Part shown: positions 1-8,889 of the stretch, piece after piece
Numbering within the stretch: position 1 is the first letter of the stretch
How the letters are laid out: each line of letters opens with the position of its first letter
DNA from: Actinomycetota bacterium
GTDB lineage: Bacteria; Actinomycetota; Coriobacteriia; Anaerosomatales; Anaerosomataceae
Assembly (NCBI GenBank): GCA_009668945.1
Contig: SBEH01000001.1
Span: 62,001-126,000 of the forward strand
DNA length: 64,000 bases
Direction: 5' to 3'
Position numbers and translations under genes: made by a program
Notes under the pieces: model-generated
Told to the model about the DNA's origin: nothing
Databases searched by the model: none
Seen by the model: only the letters and a program-made list of their open reading frames with translations

Positions 1-309
1 TTCACGTACGTCGACAACGTCGTGGCCGCAAATCTCTCCGCACTTGTTGCCAACGGACTACACGGACAGGCAGTCAACGTGGCCTGCGGAGCGGCGTCGA
101 CGGTGAACGACCTCGTGGAGGCAATTTCCACAGCACTTGGGTCCGTGGTCAAGACACAGTACGTCGAGTCTCGCTCCGCAGATGTTCCCCATTCCCAGGC
201 GGACATCGAACGCGCTGCTCGCTTGCTCGACTACAGCCCGCGAATCGCCTTTCAGGAGGGTATCCGCCGGACACTCGCGTGGTACCGGGACCCTGCCAAC
301 ACACGGTAA
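1..309 (+). CDS. UDP-N-acetylhexosamine 4-epimerase family protein, C-terminal fragment
   Basis: The gene runs off the left edge; the reading frame is open from base 1 (FTYVDNVV...) to the stop at 307-309, leaving about 102 residues. This is the C-terminal part of an extended short-chain dehydrogenase/reductase nucleotide-sugar epimerase. The segment HSQADIERAARLLDYSPR followed by EGIRRTLAWY closely follows the tail of the TviC/WbpP group, which interconverts UDP-GlcNAc(A) and UDP-GalNAc(A). The Rossmann NAD-binding half and the YxxxK catalytic pair lie outside the window, so the exact substrate cannot be read. It is on the opposite strand to the polysaccharide operon and converges with its last gene, so it probably belongs to an adjoining sugar-biosynthesis unit. 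Confidence 0.8.
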   Translation, partial: FTYVDNVVAANLSALVANGLHGQAVNVACGAASTVNDLVEAISTALGSVVKTQYVESRSADVPHSQADIERAARLLDYSPRIAFQEGIRRTLAWYRDPANTR

Positions 310-352
310 TCCTTGCTCGGTTCGACCAACACACCCCGCGAAGCCGCCAGCG

Positions 353-1108
353 TCATCCAGTCCATGCGTGAACGTCGTACCAACCGCTGAGTCTCCCACG
401 CCTCCTCTCAGTGGAGAGCGCGGATAGCACCTCCTCGGCCGATGACCACTTTCCTTCGCCAAGCCAGGGCAGTGGTCCGGATGAATGCCCGGACGCGAAG
501 AAGCGGCCTCCTCGCCTGACTTGCGTCGGATTCCGATACCCGATTGCACCCATTAGTCGCAACGCCAATCGGTCGCGGAGGCAACGCTGTCTGGAAAGCT
601 CGCGGAAGGACACTTGGTTGACGACTTTGAAATGCCGATACCCTACGCTCGCGGCATGATCAAGCAGCTCTTCAACGTCCTCACCAATCTCGAATGACAG
701 GTAGTCGGGGTGCTGTGTTGGCGTCAACGCAAGAACGCACAACCGGTCTGCGCCTTCGATATCCACCTTCAAGTAGTCCGGCACCCCGTACGTCTCGAAG
801 AGCCCTGCAAGCGTCACGCCCGGCACGGTCAACGAGCCAACCGGGGACTGATCCACCACCCGCTCAGCGAACACCGAGCTCGAACCAAGATCCTTCCCTG
901 ACAGCGTGAGTTCGACTTCGCCGCCGTCGGACGTGACTGCCGCGTTGACGCATACGAACTGCCCTGATTGGAGCTCCTGTGCAAAGCGCTTGCATGCGCT
1001 TGCCGCAAGGTATTGGTTCGCCTCAACTGCGACTACTCGGAGACCGCACTGGAGGTAGTACTCAGAGTCCGCACCGTCGTACATGCCCACATCGAAGACC
1101 AGGTTCAT
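353..1108 (-). CDS. FkbM family SAM-dependent methyltransferase
   Basis: About 251 residues. The N-terminus MNLVFDVGMYDG is the SAM-binding glycine motif of the FkbM family (usual form VFDVGANxG), and VVAVEAN a few strands later is the expected acidic SAM-ribose loop. YLKVDIEGAD matches the conserved LKIDVEG motif that marks FkbM proteins. I chose the ATG at 1106-1108 over an in-frame ATG 33 bases upstream because it is preceded by GAGGTG at normal spacing and starts 7 bases after the stop of the upstream glycosyltransferase. FkbM enzymes O-methylate sugars or other small hydroxyl groups. As the last gene of the polysaccharide operon it probably methylates a glycan residue. The substrate is not predictable. 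Confidence 0.82.
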   Translation of the reverse strand: MNLVFDVGMYDGADSEYYLQCGLRVVAVEANQYLAASACKRFAQELQSGQFVCVNAAVTSDGGEVELTLSGKDLGSSSVFAERVVDQSPVGSLTVPGVTLAGLFETYGVPDYLKVDIEGADRLCVLALTPTQHPDYLSFEIGEDVEELLDHAASVGYRHFKVVNQVSFRELSRQRCLRDRLALRLMGAIGYRNPTQVRRGGRFFASGHSSGPLPWLGEGKWSSAEEVLSALSTERRRGRLSGWYDVHAWTG

Positions 1109-1115
1109 ATGCACC

Positions 1116-2453
1116 TCACTCGCCGTTGCCGACAGGCGCACCTAGAGCAGTGCCGCGCTTCTCACCAGAAGCGTACAGTCCATGGTGTTCCACTGATGCG
1201 GTCAGGATCGTTGACAGACGCCTCGAAACCTCCGAGAGCTCGAACTGACCGAGGACCCCACCTTCGCGCTGGCGCGTGTCATGAACGTGACCAGCAAGCT
1301 CAGCCACAATCATCGCTGTCTCCGTGGCAGTCCCTTCCCCCACAACGATTCCGTCGGCAGCACGGACCACCTCTGCAGTCAGTCCAGACGAGTCAGTGAA
1401 TGCGAGGATTGGGCGCCGAGTAGGTAGATAGTCGACGACCTTTGACGGGAGGAAGAGCGCCCTCCCGTCGACCAGCGCATCGAACAGAACGAGCACATCG
1501 GCTGAGCACGCCAACTCCAGCGACTCTAGGTATGTAACAGGAGGACGAATCACCGCCACGCCCAACTCGACATATGGTCGAAGTGCCGCGCTAGCCTCCG
1601 GTCCTGTATGCCCGATGAACTCGAACCGCACGCTCTCAAGCAGCTCGGGTGTCCGTGATGCCAAATCGTCGAGCCCAGCGACGAGCTGGCCTACACCTCT
1701 CAGACCGTACAGGCTGCCGATGTGTCTGAAGCACAGGCGGCTGTCCGCAGCGCGCTCCTGCGGTTTCGGATACCACTCGGGCACGTACGCGTGCGGAATG
1801 ACCACACCCTTACTGGAGATCTCCGGACGGTACTTCCCCATCACCAGGTCACGAGTGCGCTCGCTCACGAACACGACGGAGCAGGCGGACTCCAAGACCT
1901 TACGCTCGAGTCGCCCGTTTCTCGCACGGCTTGCTGATGTCCACGACCTGAACGGATTGTCTACCCAAGGGTCGCTGAAGTGGGCAACTAGCGGCAGGTC
2001 CGCCGCAGACGCGACCTTCGCGGATACGACGTGACTGATGAAGCTCTGGGCACGCGAGTACACGACGTCCGGCTTGAACTCGAAGCACATCTCCCGACCG
2101 CGTCGAACCGCGCCCTCAACCCAGAAGGCGTGCTCGTCCGGAGCGTCCACCGCGGCTGGAGCGATGCGGCGTAACACTCCCCTTGCTAGGCGACCAGGAA
2201 CGTAGCTCCGGGTCTCGGTCACGTCGAGACCGGACTCCCGCCTTAGAAGCTCCAAGTCCGAGTCCAACGGTGATCTCGAATCGCCGGGGCGTACTGTCAG
2301 CACCTTGATCTCGTGCCCCAGTTCGGACAGCCCGATGGCAAACTTGAAGGACTGAATCGACTCGGCGGTTGCCTGGGGCGGGAACCGGTATGAAACGTAC
2401 AGGATGCGTAGATGGCCGGGGGCGTCCGTGTCCCTCTTGTTCGCGATGTTCAC
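1116..2453 (-). CDS. glycosyltransferase family 4-like protein
   Basis: 445 residues, GTG start in a GTGA overlap with the stop of wecB. The N-terminus LRILYVSYRFPPQATAES is typical of GT-B glycosyltransferases of the WbuB/WcaI-like group, and the C-terminal half holds the nucleotide-sugar domain (FRHIGSLYGLRGVGQLVAG, then SKVVDYLPTRRPILAF). The classical EX7E pair of GT4 enzymes is not visible; a D...SKVVDYL arrangement occupies that place, as in several lipopolysaccharide glycosyltransferases. It probably adds one sugar to the lipid-linked repeat unit on the cytoplasmic face. Donor and acceptor cannot be assigned. Confidence 0.82.
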   Translation of the reverse strand: MNIANKRDTDAPGHLRILYVSYRFPPQATAESIQSFKFAIGLSELGHEIKVLTVRPGDSRSPLDSDLELLRRESGLDVTETRSYVPGRLARGVLRRIAPAAVDAPDEHAFWVEGAVRRGREMCFEFKPDVVYSRAQSFISHVVSAKVASAADLPLVAHFSDPWVDNPFRSWTSASRARNGRLERKVLESACSVVFVSERTRDLVMGKYRPEISSKGVVIPHAYVPEWYPKPQERAADSRLCFRHIGSLYGLRGVGQLVAGLDDLASRTPELLESVRFEFIGHTGPEASAALRPYVELGVAVIRPPVTYLESLELACSADVLVLFDALVDGRALFLPSKVVDYLPTRRPILAFTDSSGLTAEVVRAADGIVVGEGTATETAMIVAELAGHVHDTRQREGGVLGQFELSEVSRRLSTILTASVEHHGLYASGEKRGTALGAPVGNGE

Positions 2454-3448
2454 GCGGTGCTCACGAGTCCGCTTGATTCGATGACATCGAGAATGCGGGC
2501 CGCAGCGTGTCCGTCGCCGAACGCAGTGACCGGAACCGGGCGCGTCCCGTACAGGCCGTGGCAGGCGGTGACGATCCGGTCTGCGTCCGCCCCAACGCAG
2601 ACGCCACCCGCCTCGGGGCGTTCCGATTCATCCCGAAGCACCACAATAGGAATCCCAAGCGCCGAAGCCTCTTCCTGAATCCCACCTGAGTCGGTCACGA
2701 CGAGAGCGGCGGAGGCTAGCAGGCGTACAAACGCCCGGTAGTCGGGCGGCTCGACGACGGCATCGCCCAGGGCGCTGCGGGCGACATCGCGGACTGCGGG
2801 ATTGGGGTGGGCCGGGAACACGACGGGCCAAGGCAATCGCTTCAGTGCATCACAGATCGTCGCCATGAACGGCCAGTTCTCTCGGCGATGCACTGTGACC
2901 AGCACATGCTCCGCCCGCGGGACGCCGCCTGCTACCTCCGTCAACGCGTCAATCACCGTGTTGCCCGTCAGGAAGCCCTTCAGCCCTTCTCTTCGCAGGT
3001 TCTCCAGGGCCCCTGCCGTCGGTGCGAAGGACAGGTCCGCAATCTGCCCGATCAGCCTCCGATTCATCTCCTCTGGAAACGGCACGCCCTTCGTGGAGGT
3101 CCGGAGCCCAGCCTCGACATGAGCGACCGCCCGACCAGTGTAGAAACCCGCCAGCGCCCCGGCGAGCGCACTGGAAGTGTCGCCTTGCACAACCACGATT
3201 CCCCGCACGCGCTCCGCGATCCACGGTAGCGACAGAGTCAGTGTGTCCCATATGTGTTGGCTGGACTCCATGACGCCAAGATGATCATCTGACTCGATTC
3301 CGAACACGCCGAGCATCTGCTCGCACATCTCGATGTGTTGTCCGGTGTTGAGCACAGACACGCACTCGCCTCGGCGCCTTGCCTCCAGTATCACAGGCGC
3401 CAGCTTGATCGCCTCGGGCCGCGTGCCACACACACATGTTAGTCGCAC
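2450..3448 (-). CDS. wecB: UDP-N-acetylglucosamine 2-epimerase, non-hydrolysing
   Basis: 332 residues, GTG start inside the 3' end of the acyltransferase gene. Family signatures are in order: GTRPEAIKLAPV near the N-terminus (UDP binding), VVQGDTSSALAGALAG, HVEAGLRTS with the catalytic acidic residue, PFPEEMNRRL, TVHRRENW, and DSGGIQEEA that binds the UDP. It converts UDP-GlcNAc to UDP-ManNAc, a precursor for capsule or secondary wall polymer. No UDP-ManNAc dehydrogenase (wecC) is in the window, so ManNAc itself or a product of enzymes beyond the left edge may be used. It is somewhat shorter than the usual 360-380 residues, but all catalytic blocks are present. Confidence 0.93.
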   Translation of the reverse strand: MRLTCVCGTRPEAIKLAPVILEARRRGECVSVLNTGQHIEMCEQMLGVFGIESDDHLGVMESSQHIWDTLTLSLPWIAERVRGIVVVQGDTSSALAGALAGFYTGRAVAHVEAGLRTSTKGVPFPEEMNRRLIGQIADLSFAPTAGALENLRREGLKGFLTGNTVIDALTEVAGGVPRAEHVLVTVHRRENWPFMATICDALKRLPWPVVFPAHPNPAVRDVARSALGDAVVEPPDYRAFVRLLASAALVVTDSGGIQEEASALGIPIVVLRDESERPEAGGVCVGADADRIVTACHGLYGTRPVPVTAFGDGHAAARILDVIESSGLVSTA

Positions 3449-3969
3449 TGATCCTCACCGCCCTCGCAGGCCACTCGAATCGCCTCTTCGGACGCGAATC
3501 TCAGTAGCTCAGTACCGTGTCGCTCAACTTGCCGGCGCACGTAGTCCTTCGTCGAACACACACGCGACGCTGGATTGCCAGCCACGACTGTCATCGCTGG
3601 CACATCCTTCGTGACTACGCTTCCTGCGCCAACAATCGCGCCCTCACCAACCGAGACGCCAGGTAGCAGCACTGACCTTGCCCCCACGAAGGCGTTGCTG
3701 TGGATCTCCACGCTTCCCTCGATTGCAGCATCCCATTCCTGAGCTACACCCCGTGCCGCCAGCGCTCGCGACACCGCATGGTCATGGGTCAGTATCATCA
3801 CCTCAGCACTGATTACACATCCGGATCGGAGGCTGATCCGCGATGGGCCCCGGTCGTCGAACCATGCAGTCGGGTGCACATAACGCGGGCGCCCCTCGAT
3901 GCGGACGCCGGCGACACGCAATGCCCTCAAGAGAAGCTTCTGCGACGTCTCGGCGCTGACGGAGGACAT
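3439..3969 (-). CDS. left-handed beta-helix (hexapeptide repeat) acyltransferase
   Basis: About 176 residues from the ATG at 3967-3969. The frame is open much further upstream, but that part is only the other frame of the preceding glycosyltransferase. The core has hexapeptide turns (VEIHSNAFVGARSVLLPGVSVGEGA, then IVGAGSVVTKDVPAMTVVAGNPA), and THDHA in the middle supplies the usual catalytic histidine. The ending, with VAGNPA and a short basic helix, is characteristic of the maltose/galactoside O-acetyltransferase group. A GTG at 3991-3993 is an alternative start; neither has a clear ribosome binding site. The protein probably O- or N-acetylates a sugar of the repeat unit. Confidence 0.8.
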   Translation of the reverse strand: MSSVSAETSQKLLLRALRVAGVRIEGRPRYVHPTAWFDDRGPSRISLRSGCVISAEVMILTHDHAVSRALAARGVAQEWDAAIEGSVEIHSNAFVGARSVLLPGVSVGEGAIVGAGSVVTKDVPAMTVVAGNPASRVCSTKDYVRRQVERHGTELLRFASEEAIRVACEGGEDQCD

Positions 3970-4006
3970 CCCCCGCGACGCGAGGCGCAGCACCCCCTGC
4001 GCGACT

Positions 4007-5227
4007 CTATTGGATGTCCTGACCAGCCTCACATGCCTCACCCGTATTCGTCGCCGAACCCGAATGCGCCCGTCGCGCCTCTGCGTACACACCCAGAAGC
4101 CGTTCGACGTTGACCGCATCGGAGTAGACCCTTTCGTACAGCGTCTTCGCGCTGTCCGAGAGCCTCTCCCACTGTCGGCGGTCGAGTCCGGCGACCCAAC
4201 AGGCAGCGCCTGCAAGGCCGTCGAAGTCGCCGACCGGTAGAACCAGACGGGAGTCAACTCGCCGTACAACCTCACCCAGCTCCCCAACATCGAAGCAGAC
4301 AACGGGCGTTCCTGCAGCCAGCGCCTCCAGAAGTGCCAGGGGCAGAACCTCGAACCATACCGAGCTGACAACCGCAACTCTCGACGAGGCCATGACCCGA
4401 CGCGCAGCGAGGTTCTCAACGGGACCCACGACCTTGACGGCGCGTCCGGCCAGGCGGGTGGCCTCGGCGAGCTGCGGACCGTCACCGCACACGGTAATCG
4501 GACAAGCGGAGTCTGACCAGGCGTGCACCAGGCCTACTATCCCCTTCTCGCTGGACACGCGCGCCACACAACAGGCGCCCTCGCGATCCCCGTAGTCATC
4601 TCCTTGATAACCCGCCACACTGTTCGGCTTCACCAGTAGACGCGAACCGTCAGCTCCAGACGCGATCAGGCGCCGTGCCTGAAACTCCGTCAAGCACAAG
4701 ACCCTGTGAGGCACGGATCCCGCAGCTAGCATGTTCCAGTGGCCGGACATCGCGCGCGCCATGGCAAGGCTCTGTCCGAAGGATCCGCGATAGCACCTAC
4801 GGAGGACTCCGGGGCCGCGACGACGCACGGTGCAGTCCTCACATATCGCACCGCGCCGTTCGTGAGTCCCCGCTACGCAGCTGGTCCGGTAATTGTGCAG
4901 GGTCTCGACCACGGCGCATCCCGCCGCCGCCGCCTCGGCCATCGCTCCGTGACCTATGAGAGGGTACAGGTTATGGAAGTGCACTACATCGGCATCGAAT
5001 CGCTTGAGCGCCCGGCTCATCAGACTCCGCCCGAACTCATGATCACCGTTCGACGCCGCTATTGTCGCCCGTGTACGCATGGACAGACTGTCGAACTCCT
5101 TGCTCTGGAGTTCGAGCATCTCTACCTCAAGGCCCGCACTACGCATGAGTTCGGCCTCATGCATGACCACGGCGTCCTCGCCACCTGGCCTGCGGTAGAA
5201 CACATGCGCGAGCAGTACCTTAGCCAT
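4007..5227 (-). CDS. glycosyltransferase family 4 protein
   Basis: 406 residues, ATG start. The N-terminal GT-B domain begins MAKVLLAHVFYRRPGGED, the loop found in GT4 enzymes of the capsule type, and includes VHFHNLYPL. A cysteine-bearing insertion (TSCVAG...GAICEDC) resembles that of other GT4 proteins with the same start. The C-terminal domain has ARVSSEKGI for the donor phosphate and EVLPLALLEALAAGTPVV, a clean EX7E motif. It is followed after 37 bases by the acyltransferase start and preceded by another glycosyltransferase at a 7-base gap. It probably transfers a sugar onto the growing lipid-linked oligosaccharide; the sugar is unknown. Confidence 0.87.
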   Translation of the reverse strand: MAKVLLAHVFYRRPGGEDAVVMHEAELMRSAGLEVEMLELQSKEFDSLSMRTRATIAASNGDHEFGRSLMSRALKRFDADVVHFHNLYPLIGHGAMAEAAAAGCAVVETLHNYRTSCVAGTHERRGAICEDCTVRRRGPGVLRRCYRGSFGQSLAMARAMSGHWNMLAAGSVPHRVLCLTEFQARRLIASGADGSRLLVKPNSVAGYQGDDYGDREGACCVARVSSEKGIVGLVHAWSDSACPITVCGDGPQLAEATRLAGRAVKVVGPVENLAARRVMASSRVAVVSSVWFEVLPLALLEALAAGTPVVCFDVGELGEVVRRVDSRLVLPVGDFDGLAGAACWVAGLDRRQWERLSDSAKTLYERVYSDAVNVERLLGVYAEARRAHSGSATNTGEACEAGQDIQ

Positions 5228-5234
5228 GCCTTGG

Positions 5235-6413
5235 CTATCGACCTCCGCCCAGACCGCCTAGGAACTCATCTCGGAGTCGCAGAAACTGGCTCTCAGCCGC
5301 TTCCTTGAGGTACTCGTCGGCGAAACGCCCACCCGCAGTGATCAGCGCGTCGCGCAGACCGCCGTCATCCAGAATCCTAGCTACCATCACGGACATCGCG
5401 TCAGGGTCATGCATTCCGCACATGAGGCATTCCTGGCCACTCTGCAGCATCTCAGGAATGGCGCCGACCGCAGTCGTGACCACCGGCACCCCCAGTGCCA
5501 TAGCCTCGGCGACGACTCTGGGAAAACCCTCGCGCACAGACGCAAACACGAAAACGGTCGCCTGTTGAAAGAGGCTTGTCAGCACCGGTCCTTGGGGAAC
5601 GTAGCCGTGAAGGTGAACGCGCGCCAGCACGCCCAAGTCCTCAGCAACTCTCACAACCGACGAACTCGAGCCCTCGCCGACGACATCCAGGCAGACGTCT
5701 CGCCCAGCGGACGCCAGTCTCGCAGTCGTCCGCACCAAATCCTCGACTGCCTTGTCCGGGTGAAGCGAACCGACATACAGCAACCTATACGGGGCCGACG
5801 GCGGCCCGCCAATCCTGTGCTGCCACTCACCAGAGCGAACCGTCGTGACTGGAGCCGCAAGATACGCGTTGCCGCCGGCGCACTTGACTTCCTCGGTCAA
5901 TGGCGTGCCAGCTACGACCGAGAATGCCGCGTGCCTGCATGCCCGCAGAACGCAGTTCCACTTCAGTGCCCTTATCGCTCGCTCGCCGCGAGTGTTCAAC
6001 CCGAGCGGCCCCGCAAGGTGAACCCAGTACGGGACGCCCCGGACGCGCGCGAACTGAGCAGCGGCTATGCCCTTCCAGCCGGGCATCACAATCCCGCACT
6101 CGTCTATTCTGCCTGTGAGTCGCCATAGGCTGACGATCTTGAGCAGCGCCCGTCCCAGCTTGCAGCACGACAGACACCGCGGGCCGGCGTGTATGTCTTG
6201 AACGGATGCCTGCGCAGGGAGCGGCCAGACCTGCCTGCGAGATTCCAGCACCGATGTTGAGTCATCAACAGCCGCGCAGACCACAAGCGAATCGGCGTAC
6301 GTGAGTGCCCTGTCGAAGAACGAGCCCCAACTCGCGCTTGTCAGTCCCACGCCCTCATCGACTACGATCGGCTGCTCCAGAACCATGCCCACGCGCCATC
6401 CGCCCGGCGTCAT
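5235..6413 (-). CDS. glycosyltransferase family 4 protein
   Basis: About 392 residues from the ATG at 6411-6413, which overlaps the upstream stop as ATGA. An in-frame extension to 6647 exists but only mirrors the upstream glycosyltransferase in another frame. The donor-binding half contains LLYVGSLHPDKAVEDLV and EGFPRVVAEAMALGVPVVTT, giving the EX7E motif and the loop GAIPEML. The N-terminal acceptor half is poorly conserved, as usual. The protein is one of three consecutive retaining GT-B enzymes in the operon, implying a repeat unit of at least four sugars together with the 1116-2453 enzyme and an initiating transferase not seen here. Confidence 0.85.
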   Translation of the reverse strand: MTPGGWRVGMVLEQPIVVDEGVGLTSASWGSFFDRALTYADSLVVCAAVDDSTSVLESRRQVWPLPAQASVQDIHAGPRCLSCCKLGRALLKIVSLWRLTGRIDECGIVMPGWKGIAAAQFARVRGVPYWVHLAGPLGLNTRGERAIRALKWNCVLRACRHAAFSVVAGTPLTEEVKCAGGNAYLAAPVTTVRSGEWQHRIGGPPSAPYRLLYVGSLHPDKAVEDLVRTTARLASAGRDVCLDVVGEGSSSSVVRVAEDLGVLARVHLHGYVPQGPVLTSLFQQATVFVFASVREGFPRVVAEAMALGVPVVTTAVGAIPEMLQSGQECLMCGMHDPDAMSVMVARILDDGGLRDALITAGGRFADEYLKEAAESQFLRLRDEFLGGLGGGR

Positions 6414-7495
6414 CGTCGACTCAGCTCCCCGAAGAGCTCGTCGTATCCCTGCGCCATTGCGCCGATGGAATGCTCGCGCGAGACCACCACTCTGCCCGCA
6501 GCGCCCAGCTCGGTCCTCTCGTCCACGCTGCGGATGAGACGACCCATGGCACGCGCAAGTTCCACTACGTCGCTCGGGGGCACAAGCTCCAGACAGCGCT
6601 CCCGACAAGCCAAGTCGACCGCCCCTCCGACGGCGGTGGCTATGCAAGGAACACCTAGTGCCATCGCCTCTAGAAGCGCATTCGGCATCCCCTCAGACAG
6701 CGACGGCAGCACGAAGATGTCCGAACCGACGACCAGCGACCGCGTGTCCGGACAATCCTCCAACAACTCGCAGCAGCCGCTGAGACCAAGACGCTGGACA
6801 TCTTGCTCCAGTATCGGCACGCCGCGACCCACCAGAGTAAGTCGGTCCGCAGTTCCTCCGGTCCTGCGATGCAGCGCGAACGCCTCCAGTAGCTGGCGAT
6901 GCCCCTTCACCGGGTCCTCTCGCCCCACGCACAACACGCGCAAACCGTCGGGCGGGCTTGGAGCCTGCTTTCTTGCCTGCGCACGCAAGAAAGCCATCTC
7001 TGCCTCGGAATACAGACGGACGCCGTTCGGCAGTACGTGGAGCTTCGGACGAAGCACTCGAGCACGCCCTATGCGGTCGGCACTCTCGCGTGTGTTCGCA
7101 ACGATGGCGTTCGCTCGAAGGAACGCGACGTGTTCGGCCACGCGGTGATGTGTCCGATAGAAGTAGTCCATGCTCCGGACGTTGGCAACTAGGGCCGGGG
7201 GTCTTCTCGGGCGGACCGCACCTGCTGACAGAACGTAGGCTCTGAATGCCCATGCGCAGACTACATCAAAGCCCTTCGTCTGCGCCGACAGTCTCAGGGA
7301 GGTCCTGATATCGCTCGCCTGTTTCTCGAAGAGCATGCGAACCTCAGTATCCTCCGGGAGCTTCACGGAATCGCTCGACTCCCCGGACAACGTCATCACG
7401 CACTGATTCCTGATGGAGCTCGCGGCAAGATACGTCGCCAGCTGAGTCTCGGCGCCGCCGGTTGCTAGGTTGCCGATGACGTGCGCCACTCTCAT
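6410..7495 (-). CDS. glycosyltransferase family 4 protein
   Basis: About 361 residues. The ATG at 7493-7495 overlaps the stop of the polymerase gene as ATGA and starts MRVAHVIGNLATGGAE, the canonical GT4 N-terminal glycine-rich loop. Seventeen codons upstream in frame are therefore excluded. The donor domain shows LRVLCVGREDPVKGHRQLLEAF, LTLVGRG and SEGMPNALLEAMALGVPCIAT (EX7E). Like its neighbours it should act at the inner face of the membrane during repeat-unit assembly. Substrate unknown. Confidence 0.87.
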   Translation of the reverse strand: MRVAHVIGNLATGGAETQLATYLAASSIRNQCVMTLSGESSDSVKLPEDTEVRMLFEKQASDIRTSLRLSAQTKGFDVVCAWAFRAYVLSAGAVRPRRPPALVANVRSMDYFYRTHHRVAEHVAFLRANAIVANTRESADRIGRARVLRPKLHVLPNGVRLYSEAEMAFLRAQARKQAPSPPDGLRVLCVGREDPVKGHRQLLEAFALHRRTGGTADRLTLVGRGVPILEQDVQRLGLSGCCELLEDCPDTRSLVVGSDIFVLPSLSEGMPNALLEAMALGVPCIATAVGGAVDLACRERCLELVPPSDVVELARAMGRLIRSVDERTELGAAGRVVVSREHSIGAMAQGYDELFGELSRR

Positions 7496-8889
7496 CTCGT
7501 GAGGATTCCCGCAGCACTCGATGCCGATAGCCCCACAGCGAACCACAGGATCGCCATCTGCGAACTGCCAACGCCGAAGTCGCCGGTTAGACCAACGGCT
7601 CCCGCAGCGATGAGCGCGAGCAGAACACCTCTCGGCAGAGCGGTGTCTCTAGGATCCTCACGCATGCGGCGCAACACGAGTCGGACCGCCGATACTGCCA
7701 GCCACCCAACGACGACAAGCCCCACCAGGCCTGATTCCACGAGGACGCGAAGATACGTGTTGTGCACAGCGAACAGCCGGTCGACCTGCACGTACTCTCG
7801 GATGTGGTAGGTGTAGTCGGACATCCCACCGCCGAACCACAGGTGTACCGGATCGCGCACGTAGCGCCAGACTCCCAGCCAGATGGCATCCCGGCCCTGT
7901 GTCACGAGCCCCCAGTCACCCGAGCGAACGCCCTCAGCGTATACCGAGTAGTACTCAGCTACTTGCGGCAGCACGGTCACGGAAACGGCGAGCACCGCCA
8001 CCGCAGTCAGCAGCAATGCGCGTCTTCCCTGTGAGTGCGCGCCGCTCCATAGTACCCACACTCCGAGCGCCACCGCGTAAGCGACGATCCCGCCGCGATT
8101 CAGCGTCAGCACCAGGGTGGGCACTCCAACCACCTGAGCGCTGGCGACAAGAACCCTCTCCCAGCGTCTCAGAGAGCCGGACAGTCCTGGAAGCAGCAGC
8201 GCCAGGTAGACGGACAGGAATCGTCCCATCTCGTTGGCGCTTGCCAGGAAGCCCCCGATTCGCTTCTCGGGGATGCTACTCGTGTACGGCGAGAATGGGT
8301 GTTCGTAGAGTCCTAGGCGCTGCATGTAGACCGAGACCGCCATCAGCAGCACGATGCCTGCGACGACCCCGAAGAAGGGAAACGCCCTCTTGCCTTTCCA
8401 CGCCGACGCGCCCAGCCAGACCATGCTCATGTACATCGCTGGCTTGACGAACCCGAACGTCCAGCGCTCCGAGGCCTCAACAATAAGGGGGGCTGCACGT
8501 ACGACCGCGAGAGCTGACAGCAACAGAAGTGCGGCAATCGGAGCGGCCAGAGGGAACCTGAGCCTCCAATCCTGTGTTGCCCCCGCCGCGACCACACCCA
8601 GAGTCGCCACCCACGTCAGGGCGAACAGCCCCATGCCAAGAACTGGGCCGGACTCACCAAACGCCTTGTTCATCGGTGCCACAGCAAGCAGGAGTGATAC
8701 CCAAACCCCAGGCACAGCTGCGCCTACTCCGAGCAGGACCGCTCCCAACGCGGCTGCGACCACGATCCACCGTTTTGTTGCCACTCCCCAGCCAACAAGC
8801 CCGGACACAAACGCACTCGTGCCTACAAGGCCACGGGGCACTGCCACCCGTACTCCAGGCAACGCGGTGCGACTGCCGATTCTAGACAC
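7492..8889 (-). CDS. O-antigen ligase/polymerase family protein (Wzy-like)
   Basis: About 465 residues with ten or more hydrophobic segments along nearly its whole length. The long periplasmic loop between VLPQVAEYYS and the later helices carries HNTYLRVLVESGLVGLVVVG, the signature of the O-antigen ligase/Wzy C domain (Wzy_C). Position between the flippase and the glycosyltransferases supports a polymerase role: joining repeat units on the outer face of the membrane. The frame is open to a TTG at 8916, but no ribosome binding site precedes it. I prefer the GTG at 8887-8889, which overlaps the flippase gene by 8 bases. Ligase and polymerase cannot be separated by sequence alone. Confidence 0.8.
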   Translation of the reverse strand: MSRIGSRTALPGVRVAVPRGLVGTSAFVSGLVGWGVATKRWIVVAAALGAVLLGVGAAVPGVWVSLLLAVAPMNKAFGESGPVLGMGLFALTWVATLGVVAAGATQDWRLRFPLAAPIAALLLLSALAVVRAAPLIVEASERWTFGFVKPAMYMSMVWLGASAWKGKRAFPFFGVVAGIVLLMAVSVYMQRLGLYEHPFSPYTSSIPEKRIGGFLASANEMGRFLSVYLALLLPGLSGSLRRWERVLVASAQVVGVPTLVLTLNRGGIVAYAVALGVWVLWSGAHSQGRRALLLTAVAVLAVSVTVLPQVAEYYSVYAEGVRSGDWGLVTQGRDAIWLGVWRYVRDPVHLWFGGGMSDYTYHIREYVQVDRLFAVHNTYLRVLVESGLVGLVVVGWLAVSAVRLVLRRMREDPRDTALPRGVLLALIAAGAVGLTGDFGVGSSQMAILWFAVGLSASSAAGILTR